DNA from: Butyrivibrio sp.
GTDB taxonomy: Bacteria > Bacillota > Clostridia > Lachnospirales > Lachnospiraceae
Length of the DNA: 64,000 bases
Direction: 5' to 3'
Assembly (NCBI GenBank): GCA_015056585.1
Contig: SVFZ01000002.1
Coordinates: 1 to 64,000 of the forward strand
The position numbers were made by a program, and so were the translations under genes. Under the pieces are notes generated by a model. The model saw only the letters and a list, made by a program, of their open reading frames with translations. It was not told where the DNA came from and did not search any database. Shown here piece after piece: positions 40,479 through 49,593 of the stretch (positions are counted from its first letter, which is position 1; each line of letters starts with the position of its first letter).

Positions 40479-43058
40479 TTACACTGCGTCTTCTTTTAAC
40501 GCCTCAATTATATTATCGTCTTTTATTTTGTTAATGCTTAGTGCCATGCTGATTCCCAAAATTCCAAATACTGCAGCCACCACAGCTAAATACATCAGCC
40601 AGTCCGGACTGAATGTATAAAGCTTTGTAGTAAAGGCGTTATACATCATGAAACTCAGGAAAAGAGAAACCGGAATCCCCAGAATCAGTGCTTTGATCCC
40701 ATACAACAGCACTTCCAGTCTTATCATCTTTTTAAAACCGCCGGCGGCAAGTCCTACTGACTTATACATGGCAAACTCTTTTCTCCTGAGGAGCACCCCT
40801 GTGGAAATAGTATTAACGATATTTGCAATGGCTATAAGTGTCAGAAGTATCGTAAATCCATACATTGCAGTCTTAAGCATAAGCGTGACCGTATCCATGA
40901 TCTGTATAGTATCCGTAAGATCTGAACAGTAATAGTTGCGATAGTCACCGCTTTCAAATAGCTTATATATACTGTCATAGGTCTCCCTATGTCTTGATGT
41001 CTCAACTCCCAGATCCTTTGTAAGTCTATCCCCCGGAAGTACCTTGGAAGCTTTGTCATAATACATGGACGAGGGCACAAAGATCGCTATGTATCCCTTG
41101 GGTACAAGGTCATAAATCTTATTGGATTTATCGTACTTTGTAAAAGCTCCAACTTCTATAGCGGGAGGAAATCCTTCTTTTTCATCATAGTGAAGCACCT
41201 GCCCCAGCATATCATTGTTGAAGATCTCACTGGGCTTTTTTTCATGGAAAAAGTCGTTGAGTATCACTCCCCTGAGCGTATCTTTATAATAATCCCCCTT
41301 TTCAAGGCCGTTTTCTGCCAAAATCTGATTGAAATCCTCATCGTCTATCACAAGAACCATAAAGTCACTAATTTCCAGATCAGAAAATCCGGGCAAAAGA
41401 AACTTTGGATCTGTGATGTCTTTGTTCGCCAGTACAACTTTAGAATCAGGGCTTTTCTTAAAAGGAAAATCAATCATACAGGCGCTGTATACATCTGTTA
41501 CCCCTTCCATGCCGCTGATAGCCTCACGAAGCATATCACTCTGATCAACGGAACAGGATGCTACAAGCTGATAAGGCAGATCCAGCTCAAACTGATTTGC
41601 TCTTGTCACTGACTGACAGAAGTAATTGATCACAAGAAACAGGATAACCGACACCGAAATAGTCACAGTTATTACTGTCCCCTTTACGCCATTTCTCTTT
41701 ATGTTCTTGTATGCAAGTTCCCCTTCATATCCAAAAATCTTTCTGATAAGCGGATTTACGCGGAGCTTTTTTGATCTTACTTTTACTACGCTGCTCTGCC
41801 TGAGTGCATCGATCGGCATTATCCCTGCAGCCTTAATAGCCGGCACAAATGTTGAGATTAGTATTGTCACAGCTGATAAGATCACAATCGCTGCCAAAAC
41901 CTTAAAGTCGCAGGATATCGGAATACCGCCCCTCATCCCCATTGCAGCAACTATCATATCCGCCTCAAGAATCTTACTGCCAAGCAATATAAGCGTGATC
42001 TTTGTTCCTATATATCCAAGCAAAAGACCTAAAGGAATTCCGATAAGTCCAAGAATCAATCCCTCATAGTAAATTGAAAATCTCTTCTGTCTCGCTGTGG
42101 CACCTACACTTGCCAGCATCCCAAGATAACGCATTCTCTCAGTCAGTGACATTCCTATGGAATTAAAAATAAGTATCACAGAAGTGACAATAACTATCAC
42201 CAGCGCAATTGCCATTATCACAAAAAACTGTTTGTACGTCCCTGCACTTCCTTCAAACGCAAAAACGCTGAGAAGATATTCACTGTTAATACCGTATTTT
42301 TCTATCCCATGATCCGCAACAATGCTTTTTATCTGCTTTATTGCTGTATGATCACATTTTTTCAGCCGGATAAACACCTGTGAATTATCCTTATCAGGGA
42401 AAAAACCTTCATCCATCCCTCTGATAATATCCCAGCCTCCGGTGGGTTTATTCCCGTGGAGAATTGCAGTAACAGTGCATGTTTCAGTGCTCATGGCCTT
42501 GAACTTCTCATCTGAGCGATAGTTTCCGCCAAGATAGTAAAAGCCCTCCAGCTCGTCATCAATGTATCTGTAGCCCTGTTCAAAGGTCAGCGAATCCCCT
42601 AATTTAAGATCTTCAAGTCCGTTGTCGATAAGAAACTGTTCTTCTACTGCAATCTGGGAAGAATTCTTCGGCAGAACGCCGTCATAGTCGGTTACCACTG
42701 TCATAGACATGTAGTCTTCGTCCACGAACTCAATATTACCGATCCTGAATCTGTCCTCTTTATCATTTGGAAGCCTTATTCCCGACTTGTCCGCATCCAC
42801 GTCACGAACACCTGCTGTTGCAATCCTTTCATCCTCTTTCAGTGACATAAATTGCTCATAGCTGACTTCATTAATCTCTGCATGCACATTTCCATCAGTC
42901 TGAATTGCCAGATATCCAAAGAATTTAAAAAATGAAAATACTCCCAGGATTATAGCGCTTATAAGCGCTGTGGATGTGGCTATCCCAAGTACGGTCACAA
43001 CAGTCCTTTTCCTGTTTCCGAGAAGATGCCTTACTGTAAGCTTTGAAATAATGTTCAT
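40479..43058 (-). CDS. FtsX-type ABC transporter permease
   Basis: An 859-residue protein with an N-terminal membrane segment, a large extracytoplasmic domain of about 240 residues, and a first FtsX core near residues 280-420 (three helices). A second half repeats this: a membrane segment near 470, an extracytoplasmic domain, and three helices at the C-terminus. Such duplicated FtsX permeases work with MacB-like ATPases in lipoprotein release or peptide-antibiotic defence. It overlaps the ATPase gene by 4 bases and lies behind a BceS/VanS-type sensor kinase, which favours antimicrobial-peptide response, though the BceB length and topology are not matched exactly. Confidence 0.87.
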   Translation of the reverse strand: MNIISKLTVRHLLGNRKRTVVTVLGIATSTALISAIILGVFSFFKFFGYLAIQTDGNVHAEINEVSYEQFMSLKEDERIATAGVRDVDADKSGIRLPNDKEDRFRIGNIEFVDEDYMSMTVVTDYDGVLPKNSSQIAVEEQFLIDNGLEDLKLGDSLTFEQGYRYIDDELEGFYYLGGNYRSDEKFKAMSTETCTVTAILHGNKPTGGWDIIRGMDEGFFPDKDNSQVFIRLKKCDHTAIKQIKSIVADHGIEKYGINSEYLLSVFAFEGSAGTYKQFFVIMAIALVIVIVTSVILIFNSIGMSLTERMRYLGMLASVGATARQKRFSIYYEGLILGLIGIPLGLLLGYIGTKITLILLGSKILEADMIVAAMGMRGGIPISCDFKVLAAIVILSAVTILISTFVPAIKAAGIMPIDALRQSSVVKVRSKKLRVNPLIRKIFGYEGELAYKNIKRNGVKGTVITVTISVSVILFLVINYFCQSVTRANQFELDLPYQLVASCSVDQSDMLREAISGMEGVTDVYSACMIDFPFKKSPDSKVVLANKDITDPKFLLPGFSDLEISDFMVLVIDDEDFNQILAENGLEKGDYYKDTLRGVILNDFFHEKKPSEIFNNDMLGQVLHYDEKEGFPPAIEVGAFTKYDKSNKIYDLVPKGYIAIFVPSSMYYDKASKVLPGDRLTKDLGVETSRHRETYDSIYKLFESGDYRNYYCSDLTDTIQIMDTVTLMLKTAMYGFTILLTLIAIANIVNTISTGVLLRRKEFAMYKSVGLAAGGFKKMIRLEVLLYGIKALILGIPVSLFLSFMMYNAFTTKLYTFSPDWLMYLAVVAAVFGILGISMALSINKIKDDNIIEALKEDAV

Positions 43059-43750
43059 GATGCCATCACCCCTTCCTTCTTGGAATCACGGGTGATCCGG
43101 CCATCTTCTATCGTAATTACCCTGTCTGCGGAAAGAGCTATTTTCTCATCATGGGTAATGATAATGACGGTCTGATTATTTTCCTTATTGAATTTTCGCA
43201 AAAGAGAAATGATCTCCCTGCTGTTCTCGGAATCAAGGTTTCCTGTAGGCTCATCCGCAAGAAGAAGAGCCGGGTTGTTCATAAGTGCGCGTCCGATTGA
43301 AACTCTCTGCTGTTGACCACCGGAAAGCTGATTTGGAAGATGTGACAGTCTATCCTTAAGTCCAAGTTTTTCCACCAGATTTTTAAGCAGCTCTTTATCA
43401 GGCTTCTTGCCATCAAGCAGGATTGGAAGCGTCATGTTCTCTTCCACATTAAGTATTGGAATAAGATTGTAAAACTGGTAGATCAGTCCTATGTTTCTTC
43501 TTCTGAAAATAGCAAGCTTCGTTTCATCGAGCTTTCCGATATCCGTCCCTGCTATGTTTACTACACCTGATGACGGAACATCAACTCCGCCAAGTATATG
43601 CAAAAGTGTTGATTTTCCCGATCCGGAAGGTCCCACGATCGCCACAAATTCGCCCTGTTCAACGTCAAAAGAGACATCCTTAAGCGCATCAACTCTTGTT
43701 TCTCCCTTTCCATATACCTTACAAAGGTTCCTTATTTCCAAAATGTTCAT
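43055..43750 (-). CDS. ABC transporter ATP-binding protein (MacB/BceA-like)
   Basis: A 231-residue ATPase with GPSGSGKST (Walker A), a Q-loop in LIYQFYNLIP, LSGGQQQRVSIGRAL (signature) and LLLADEPTGNLDSENS (Walker B). The ADEPTGNLDS form is typical of the LolD/MacB/BceA group that drives FtsX-type permeases. It is co-transcribed with the permease that follows (ATGA overlap) and with the two-component genes upstream. Confidence 0.9.
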   Translation of the reverse strand: MNILEIRNLCKVYGKGETRVDALKDVSFDVEQGEFVAIVGPSGSGKSTLLHILGGVDVPSSGVVNIAGTDIGKLDETKLAIFRRRNIGLIYQFYNLIPILNVEENMTLPILLDGKKPDKELLKNLVEKLGLKDRLSHLPNQLSGGQQQRVSIGRALMNNPALLLADEPTGNLDSENSREIISLLRKFNKENNQTVIIITHDEKIALSADRVITIEDGRITRDSKKEGVMAS

Positions 43751-43836
43751 TTTTCTTACCTCTCCCTTCTCAAATTGTCATTTCTTTTCATCTGAGAATA
43801 GATTAGCTGCTTAGTATTACGTTCAAGTGACTTTTT

Positions 43837-43854
43837 CATTACAAAATTGTCACA
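43837..43854 (-). promoter_or_regulatory. Partial direct-repeat site before the ABC genes
   Basis: TGTGACA and TGTAATG on the minus strand, 11 bases apart, abut the kinase stop codon in the 104-base gap before the ATPase. The first half-site matches the sites at 40453 and 45711; the second is degenerate and no good -10 lies 10 bases on. Confidence 0.3.
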
Positions 43855-44853
43855 TTAGATAATTGTCTTATAAAACCTTACTGTAAACCTTGTGCCTCTG
43901 CCCTGTTCACTGTCAACAAGAATGTCTCCGTGCTGGCTGGTCATAATGGTTTTCGCCAGGGCAAGCCCGATCCCCACGCTGTCTTTTCCTGCATTTTTAC
44001 CTTTATAGAAACGCTCAAAGATATGCGGAAGATCTTCATCTGCAATTCCGCATCCATTATCTTCTATCACAATCTCTGAGAATATGTTTGCTTCATTGGC
44101 AGAAACATGCAACATTCCACCGTTTTCCATATGCTCAATGCAGTTTTTAACTATGTTCTGGACAGCCTCTATAGTCCAGTTTTTATCGCATTTTATGGAA
44201 AGTTCAGGGATATTCCGGGACAACTTAATATTTTTAAGATCCATCTGAATCTCAAAAGGCTTTATGATCTCATCCCAAAGGGCATCTGCATTTACTGCCT
44301 CAGGCTTCATGGTTATAGTGCCGGCATCAATCTTAGAAAGCTTCAAAAGAGTCTGGATAAGCCAGTTCATCCTGTCCAGCTGATTTGATTGTGTCTTTAA
44401 AAACTCTGCACGCTTATCCCTGTCATCCTCCGTTTTTAAAAGGTCATTCATTACTATCATTGAAGTAAGCGGAGTTTTCAGCTGGTGACTGATATCAGCT
44501 ATGGCATTGGATAAGGCCACCTTGTCTTTTGCCAAAAGTTCTTTCTGGTGTTTCAATGTGGATGTAGTCTTGTAAATATTTGTTTTAAGAAGTGAGGTTT
44601 CTCCCTCTTCCTGATCGATAAGACTTGGCACTTCATTTCCTGCAAGTACCTTTTCCAGGTAGGAACTGAGCGCGCCGATTGCATCATATCTTTTTTTCGT
44701 AGTTATAGTGAAGATTACAGTCAGCAAAACGCCAAGTAAAAACAGCATAATAAATGCGGATATACCATTGAGCGCATATCCGCAAACAGAAATGACAGCT
44801 GTTATAGCCATTGCTAAACAAACCATCATTTTAAAACCTTTATCCTTTAACAT
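43855..44853 (-). CDS. Sensor histidine kinase
   Basis: A 332-residue kinase with two membrane helices (about residues 8-25 and 29-50) joined by only a few residues, so no extracytoplasmic sensor domain. This is the intramembrane-sensing layout of BceS-like kinases that read the state of a partner ABC transporter. The phospho-acceptor is His123 in ADISHQLKTPLTSM. The ATPase domain shows NCIEHMENGG (N box), EIVIEDNGCGI (G1), FERFYKG (F box) and GIGLALAK (G2). It follows the response regulator by 49 bases. Confidence 0.9.
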   Translation of the reverse strand: MLKDKGFKMMVCLAMAITAVISVCGYALNGISAFIMLFLLGVLLTVIFTITTKKRYDAIGALSSYLEKVLAGNEVPSLIDQEEGETSLLKTNIYKTTSTLKHQKELLAKDKVALSNAIADISHQLKTPLTSMIVMNDLLKTEDDRDKRAEFLKTQSNQLDRMNWLIQTLLKLSKIDAGTITMKPEAVNADALWDEIIKPFEIQMDLKNIKLSRNIPELSIKCDKNWTIEAVQNIVKNCIEHMENGGMLHVSANEANIFSEIVIEDNGCGIADEDLPHIFERFYKGKNAGKDSVGIGLALAKTIMTSQHGDILVDSEQGRGTRFTVRFYKTII

Positions 44854-44902
44854 GTCTTATCCCCCTGTATCCCTGTCTCTTCACGCATTTTGGGGTCTAT
44901 TT

Positions 44903-45613
44903 TTACTTCTCTACTATATACCCCATTCCCCTTACTGTTTTGATTATCTGTGGATTTGCCGGATCTTTCTCAATTTTGTCCCTGAGCCTTTTAATATAGA
45001 CTGTCAGAGTATTATCATTGACAAAGTCCCCGTTCACATCCCACATATCTTCAAGCAGTTTACTCCTGGTCATAACATTACCCCTGTTATTAAAAAAAGC
45101 CAGAAGCAATCGATATTCAAGGGCGGTAAGTTCCACCATTTCTTCTTTTCCGGTATCCTCATCGACTATGCCAACCTTCGCCTCACCTGTGTGAATGCGC
45201 ACATTCTTTATTTCCAGAGCTCCATCATGCCCTAATGCTTCAGGATCTCTGCCTTTTCCGCTTCGCCTCAAAACAGTTTTTATCCTGGCCATAAGCTCGC
45301 CTATCCTGAAGGGTTTGCACACATAGTCATCTGCGCCCATTTCAAGTCCCATTACAACATTGACCTCGGCATCGCTTGCTGTCAGGAAAATTACCGGCAC
45401 ATCCTCTTTTTCCTTTATAAAACGGCAGACGTCATAGCCGTTGCCATCTGGAAGGTTGATATCCAAAATACACAAGTCATAAGTGTTTTCCTTCCAGGAC
45501 TTTAGAGCTTCCGCCTTAGTCTTTACATAAAACACCTCATACTCCTCTTTTTCCAAAGAGTACTTAAGCCCCATTCCAATTGCATCGTCATCCTCAAGCA
45601 AAAAAAGTTTCAT
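44903..45613 (-). CDS. OmpR-family response regulator
   Basis: A 236-residue regulator, counting from the ATG at 45613; a TTG two codons earlier is possible. The receiver has the acidic triad in FLLEDDD, phospho-acceptor Asp51 in LCILDINLPDGNGYD and the Lys in VCKPF. The C-terminal winged helix ends with TLTVYIKRLRDKIEKDP and TVRGMGYIVEK. It forms the two-component pair with the kinase downstream. An OmpR-type dimer binds direct repeats one helical turn apart, matching the TGTGACA sites at 40453 and 45711. Confidence 0.92.
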   Translation of the reverse strand: MKLFLLEDDDAIGMGLKYSLEKEEYEVFYVKTKAEALKSWKENTYDLCILDINLPDGNGYDVCRFIKEKEDVPVIFLTASDAEVNVVMGLEMGADDYVCKPFRIGELMARIKTVLRRSGKGRDPEALGHDGALEIKNVRIHTGEAKVGIVDEDTGKEEMVELTALEYRLLLAFFNNRGNVMTRSKLLEDMWDVNGDFVNDNTLTVYIKRLRDKIEKDPANPQIIKTVRGMGYIVEK

Positions 45614-45710
45614 ACACAAAAACGCCCCCTGAATGTCTTATAGCCTGTGCGATTGCACCATACATTCATATTAAGACATCTGCATTGAAATGCAAACTTT
45701 TATTCTTTCC

Positions 45711-45744
45711 TGTGATAATTCTGTGACATTTCCACTGCTAACAT
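45711..45744 (+). promoter_or_regulatory. Direct-repeat regulator site and -10 box of the zinc-ribbon gene
   Basis: TGTGATA-N4-TGTGACA (45711-45728) is followed after exactly 10 bases by TAACAT (45739-45744). Half-site sequence, 11-base period and distance to the -10 all equal those at the HAD gene (40437-40470). It lies 46 bases before the start codon. Confidence 0.6.
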
Positions 45745-45789
45745 TGATCTTAAGTAAGGAAAACTTATCCAAATTAAGGGAGGTAAGAG

Positions 45790-46296
45790 ATGTCAGAAAA
45801 TGTAAAGATAGTTCCTGCAACCTGCTCGCAGTGCGGCGGAACGGTAGAGGTTGATCCAAACGCATCAGAGGCAAAGTGCCCCTTTTGCGGGACTACATTC
45901 GTTGTCGAGAAGGCAATAAACAACTATAACATCAGCCATGCAACTATCGACCATGCTGATAATGTGAACATTGATATGACAGGATCCGTAAAGTCTGTTC
46001 TTGATTTTTGGGGGACGCAGATGAGTGAAGGCAGAGCCATAAGAAGAGAAATCAGAATGGCCGAAGCGGAAAAAGACAAAATTGCGGTTCAGGGCTTTAT
46101 GAAGATGTTCGGCATTATGTTTGGTGTAATGTTTGCCGTAGGAATGGTAATGTTTGTATATTACCAGATAACAGACACCGGTGAGTCTGCTGAGCCTGAA
46201 TATTCAGAGAGCTATGAAAGCGACAATGACTACTATTCCTCAGACTATAGCAGTGATCCTGATTTCGAAGGATATCAGTTTGATACTTTATTCTAA
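45790..46296 (+). CDS. Zinc-ribbon protein with one membrane segment
   Basis: A 168-residue protein. Residues 12-33 hold two CxxC pairs (CSQC and CPFC), a zinc ribbon in the cytoplasmic N-terminus. A middle region reads NYNISHATIDHADNVNIDMTG, then a charged helix RREIRMAEAEKDK. One hydrophobic helix lies near residues 100-122 (FGIMFGVMFAVGMVMFVYY). The acidic, Tyr- and Ser-rich tail of about 45 residues would lie outside. Function is unknown. Its promoter contains the direct repeat that may be bound by the adjacent response regulator, so it is likely part of the same envelope-stress response. Confidence 0.7.
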   Translation: MSENVKIVPATCSQCGGTVEVDPNASEAKCPFCGTTFVVEKAINNYNISHATIDHADNVNIDMTGSVKSVLDFWGTQMSEGRAIRREIRMAEAEKDKIAVQGFMKMFGIMFGVMFAVGMVMFVYYQITDTGESAEPEYSESYESDNDYYSSDYSSDPDFEGYQFDTLF

Positions 46297-46376
46297 AAAT
46301 ATAAAAACTATAAATTCAAAAATCTAAAAACAAAAAGCTATAAACACAAAAAAACATATTACAGGGGGTAATAACA

Positions 46377-46808
46377 ATGAACAAGATAATTACAATAATA
46401 ACAGGTGCAATTTTAGCAATGACCATAGCACTAACAGGTAGTTTTGCAGCTACAAAAGCATACGCTGCCAGTGACTATCAAAAGTATGTAAAGGGCGCAA
46501 CCTTCCTGGGTGCTCTGCACGGACAGGACCAGAACGACAAAGAGCTGGTGATCGCATTATATGATAAAAAAGGTGAAAAAATTGCCTACATAAATGACGG
46601 AATCTCTCACGTCTATACTTCATATACCGAGACGGATGCAACCATGGACGGAATCGGAGCTGTTGAAAGATATGCATTTGAGGGCACACTGGTGCTCAAC
46701 TTCTTTACTCAAGACGGGATTCCATGCCTTACCACAGATGACGGGATTGTATATGCCTGCGAATATCTCACGGCATATGAAGTTGCAACACTGATGAGTT
46801 TCGACTGA
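46377..46808 (+). CDS. Secreted protein of unknown function
   Basis: A 143-residue protein with a clear signal peptide: a Lys, a hydrophobic core IITIITGAILAMTIALTGSF and a cleavage site after AYA-A near residue 30. The mature part of about 113 residues is mostly beta strand in pattern, with two Cys residues that could pair. No family is recognised. It follows the zinc-ribbon gene by 80 bases of A-rich DNA and has a good AGGGGG ribosome site and a terminator behind it, so the two may be co-transcribed. Confidence 0.65.
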   Translation: MNKIITIITGAILAMTIALTGSFAATKAYAASDYQKYVKGATFLGALHGQDQNDKELVIALYDKKGEKIAYINDGISHVYTSYTETDATMDGIGAVERYAFEGTLVLNFFTQDGIPCLTTDDGIVYACEYLTAYEVATLMSFD

Positions 46809-46861
46809 TTCACTGATTTATCCTAACTTTGAGTTTTTATAAATATCACCAGTTATCAATT

Positions 46862-46891
46862 AAGGCCGCCACAAAAAGTGACGGCCTTTTT
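46862..46891 (+). terminator. Terminator after the secreted-protein gene
   Basis: Stem AAGGCCGCCAC/GTGACGGCCTT with loop AAAAA and TTTTT following on the plus strand, about 55 bases after the stop at 46808. Confidence 0.88.
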
Positions 46892-46933
46892 CAGATATCA
46901 AATGTGTAAATTCACAAGTTTACTGTAACTCCA

Positions 46934-47617
46934 TCAGTTACCTGCTGTAGGATGGGGCATGTACTGATAAAGCTTCATTGCTGTTGATGATATAGGCATT
47001 GACTGCAATATAATCTTACCGGGACCTGTAATAACGGTATTAAAGAGTCCCTCTCCGCCAAAGAGAATATTCTTCACGCCTGAAATAGTCTGAATATCCA
47101 ATGAGCAGGATTCTGACATGGCAGCCAGGTTTCCGGTATCAATGATCTTTTTCTGTCCCGGAGCCAGCTCATATTCGTGAGCGGAACCGTCAATCTCGAG
47201 GAATACTATGCCTGAGCCGGTAAATCTTCTCATAAGGAATCCTTCACCGCCAAACAGGCCTTTACCAAGTTTTTTCTGGAAAAACACTTCTGAATTGATG
47301 TTTCCAACAGTTGCCAGATATGAGCCTTTCTGAACGATCAGTCCGTTTCCTTCAGAAATCTGTACCGCACGGATCGATCCGGGGAATTTTGACGCAAAAG
47401 CGATTTCACCGGGGCGCTCTGCTACATATTCATTAAGAAACATGTGCTCGCCTGTAAAAGCCCGTCCAAACATCTTGCCGAGGCCTCCGCCCTGGGTCGC
47501 CATCACTATGCCTTCATCCATCCAGGACATAGCACCTGCTTCGCACTCAATCCTCTCGCCCTGTCCAAGCTCCACTCTGAGCACCGGCAGGTTATCACCG
47601 CTGATCGAATAGTTCAT
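46934..47617 (-). CDS. AIM24 / TIGR00266 family protein
   Basis: A 227-residue soluble protein of the AIM24 family. Supporting segments are VELGQGERIECEAGAMSWM near the start, the Gly-rich GKMFGRAFTGEHMFLN, GIVFLEIDGSAHEYEL, and NILFGGEGLFNTVITGPGKI near the end. The family forms a beta-barrel-like trimer; its biochemical role in bacteria is unclear. It is monocistronic with GAGGAGGG before the start. It lies between the zinc-ribbon genes and the nitrogen block but shows no operon link with either. Confidence 0.87.
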   Translation of the reverse strand: MNYSISGDNLPVLRVELGQGERIECEAGAMSWMDEGIVMATQGGGLGKMFGRAFTGEHMFLNEYVAERPGEIAFASKFPGSIRAVQISEGNGLIVQKGSYLATVGNINSEVFFQKKLGKGLFGGEGFLMRRFTGSGIVFLEIDGSAHEYELAPGQKKIIDTGNLAAMSESCSLDIQTISGVKNILFGGEGLFNTVITGPGKIILQSMPISSTAMKLYQYMPHPTAGN

Positions 47618-47721
47618 GCATTTCCCTCCTCTATATGAATATTGAAAGTCATTTTCTATATTATCTCACATAATATTAGTGATTGCATATAGAATAAAAA
47701 GGCCACTTCTTATCTACTTTT

Positions 47722-49500
47722 TTACTCCACATCCTGAAGAGCTGCGACGCCTTCTTCACCTGTACGTACCTTAACTACGCGGCTGACATTGTATACGAAG
47801 ATCTTACCGTCTCCGATGTGTCCTGTATAAAGAGCTTTCTTAGCCGCATCAATTACGTTCTGAACAGGAATCTTTGAAACTATGACTTCAACCTTAACCT
47901 TAGGAAGCAGGGTTGAATCGACTGTAGCACCACGATACTTTTCTGTGGATCCTTTCTGAACGCCGCAGCCCATAACCTGTGTCATTGTCATACCTGTTAC
48001 ACCAAGTTCATTGAGAGCTTTCTTCAAGGTATCGAACTTAGCGAGCTTACAGATAATTGAAACCTTGTGCATTCCTGTGTCGAATTCCTCTGACAAAGGC
48101 GCTTCCATAGCAACTGTAACTGCTGCGTTCTTCTTGGCTTCGCTTGCTGCCTCGTACTCAGTCTCACCAAGATCTGTGTTCTCATTTACATCCACTGTAA
48201 GTGTGTTTGAAATATCCATGATGCTGAATCCTGCATAAGCAGATGTAAGACCATGCTCTGTTGAATCAAGACCCTGAATTTCTTCTTCCTCAGATACTCT
48301 AAGACCGATGAGCGCCCTGATAACAAGGAAAGTAATATTTATTGTAATAGCTGTCCAACATGCTACTGTAGCAAGGCCGAGAAGCTGAAGACCAAGTGTA
48401 TGGAATCCACCGCCGTAGAAAAGGCCAACTATTCCGGTCTCTTCATTTCCGGGAGCTGTGGGAGTTGCAAAAAGGCCTACTGCAATAGTACCCCAGATAC
48501 CGTTCATCATGTGTACAGCAACTGCACCAACGGGATCATCAACTCTGAGCTTGTAATCAAGGAACCATACGCCAAAGCATACAAGAAGTCCGGCTACTGC
48601 GCCGATAACAATTGCTCCGAAGCAATCCGTAACATCACAAGGTGCTGTGATTGCTACAAGTCCTGCAAGAGAGGCGTTAAGTGACATTGATACATCAGGC
48701 TTACCATATTTTAACCATGTAAATACCATTGTTACGCAGGTTGCAACTGCAGGTGCTACTGTTGTTGTAAGGAAAATTGAAGCAAGCTGTTCCTGTGAAG
48801 TAGCTGCTGCACCGTTAAATCCATACCATCCGAACCAGAGAATAAAGCAGCCCAGTGCACCGATTGCCAGGTTACTTCCCGGGAATGCGTTTACTTCTGT
48901 GATCCTTCCGTTTTTGTCCTTTGTAAACTTACCGATACGAGGTCCAAGGATAGCCGCACCGATGAGGGCTGAAATACCGCCTACCATATGAATTGCGCAG
49001 GAACCGGCAAAATCGTGGAACCCCAGCTGTGAAAGCCAGCCACCGCCCCAGATCCAATGTGCCTCTATAGGATAGATAAGGCCTGAAATTACTGCTGAAT
49101 AAATACAGTATGAAAGGAATTTGGTTCTCTCAGCCATCGCACCGGATACGATGGTAGCTGTAGTTGCACAGAAAACCAGGTTAAACACGAAATTTGAAAA
49201 ATCAAAACTTGCATAAGCTGAAAAAATATCAAACCCGGGCCTTCCGATGAATCCTGCCAGGTCCTCTCCCAGTAAAAGAGAAAAACCGATCAAAATAAAC
49301 ATTACTGTTCCAATACAGAAATCCATGAGGTTCTTCATCAGGATATTTCCTGTATTCTTGGCTCTGGTGAATCCCGCCTCCACCATAGCAAATCCTGCCT
49401 GCATCCAAAATACAAGCGCTGCTCCTATCAGGAACCAGATTGCAAAAATAGTTGTTGTCGAAGTCTCAGATATTAAACTTCTAATAGCTTCTTCTGTCAT
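47722..49500 (-). CDS. amt: Ammonium transporter fused to a PII signalling domain
   Basis: A 592-residue fusion from ATG 49500, behind AAGGAGGAG; a frame 39 bases longer lacks that spacing. Residues 1-430 are an AmtB channel of about eleven helices, with FWMQAGFAMVEAGFTRAKN near the start, GAMAERTKF, HWIWGGGW and DFAGSCAIHMVGG. A linker of about 50 residues leads to a complete PII domain: KVSIICKLAKFDTLKKALNE, a T-loop with Tyr in KYRGATV, and GHIGDGKIFVYNV. A tethered PII can gate its own channel directly. The leader carries an ANTAR-like hairpin and attenuator. Confidence 0.92.
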   Translation of the reverse strand: MTEEAIRSLISETSTTTIFAIWFLIGAALVFWMQAGFAMVEAGFTRAKNTGNILMKNLMDFCIGTVMFILIGFSLLLGEDLAGFIGRPGFDIFSAYASFDFSNFVFNLVFCATTATIVSGAMAERTKFLSYCIYSAVISGLIYPIEAHWIWGGGWLSQLGFHDFAGSCAIHMVGGISALIGAAILGPRIGKFTKDKNGRITEVNAFPGSNLAIGALGCFILWFGWYGFNGAAATSQEQLASIFLTTTVAPAVATCVTMVFTWLKYGKPDVSMSLNASLAGLVAITAPCDVTDCFGAIVIGAVAGLLVCFGVWFLDYKLRVDDPVGAVAVHMMNGIWGTIAVGLFATPTAPGNEETGIVGLFYGGGFHTLGLQLLGLATVACWTAITINITFLVIRALIGLRVSEEEEIQGLDSTEHGLTSAYAGFSIMDISNTLTVDVNENTDLGETEYEAASEAKKNAAVTVAMEAPLSEEFDTGMHKVSIICKLAKFDTLKKALNELGVTGMTMTQVMGCGVQKGSTEKYRGATVDSTLLPKVKVEVIVSKIPVQNVIDAAKKALYTGHIGDGKIFVYNVSRVVKVRTGEEGVAALQDVE

Positions 49501-49554
49501 AATTTTTACTCCTCCTTGTTTGATCAAGTGGTTTTCCACTTGCTTCTATGCATT

Positions 49555-49593
49555 AAAAAGCGCCGCAGCGGATATCCCGCCACAGCGCCCTTG
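49555..49593 (-). terminator. Leader terminator (attenuator) of the amt gene
   Basis: In the minus-strand RNA GCGCUGUGGCGG pairs fully, with wobbles, to CCGCUGCGGCGC and is followed by UUUUU. It lies 55 bases before the start codon. A second small stem (CAAGUGG/CCACUUG) separates it from the ribosome site. Confidence 0.85.
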
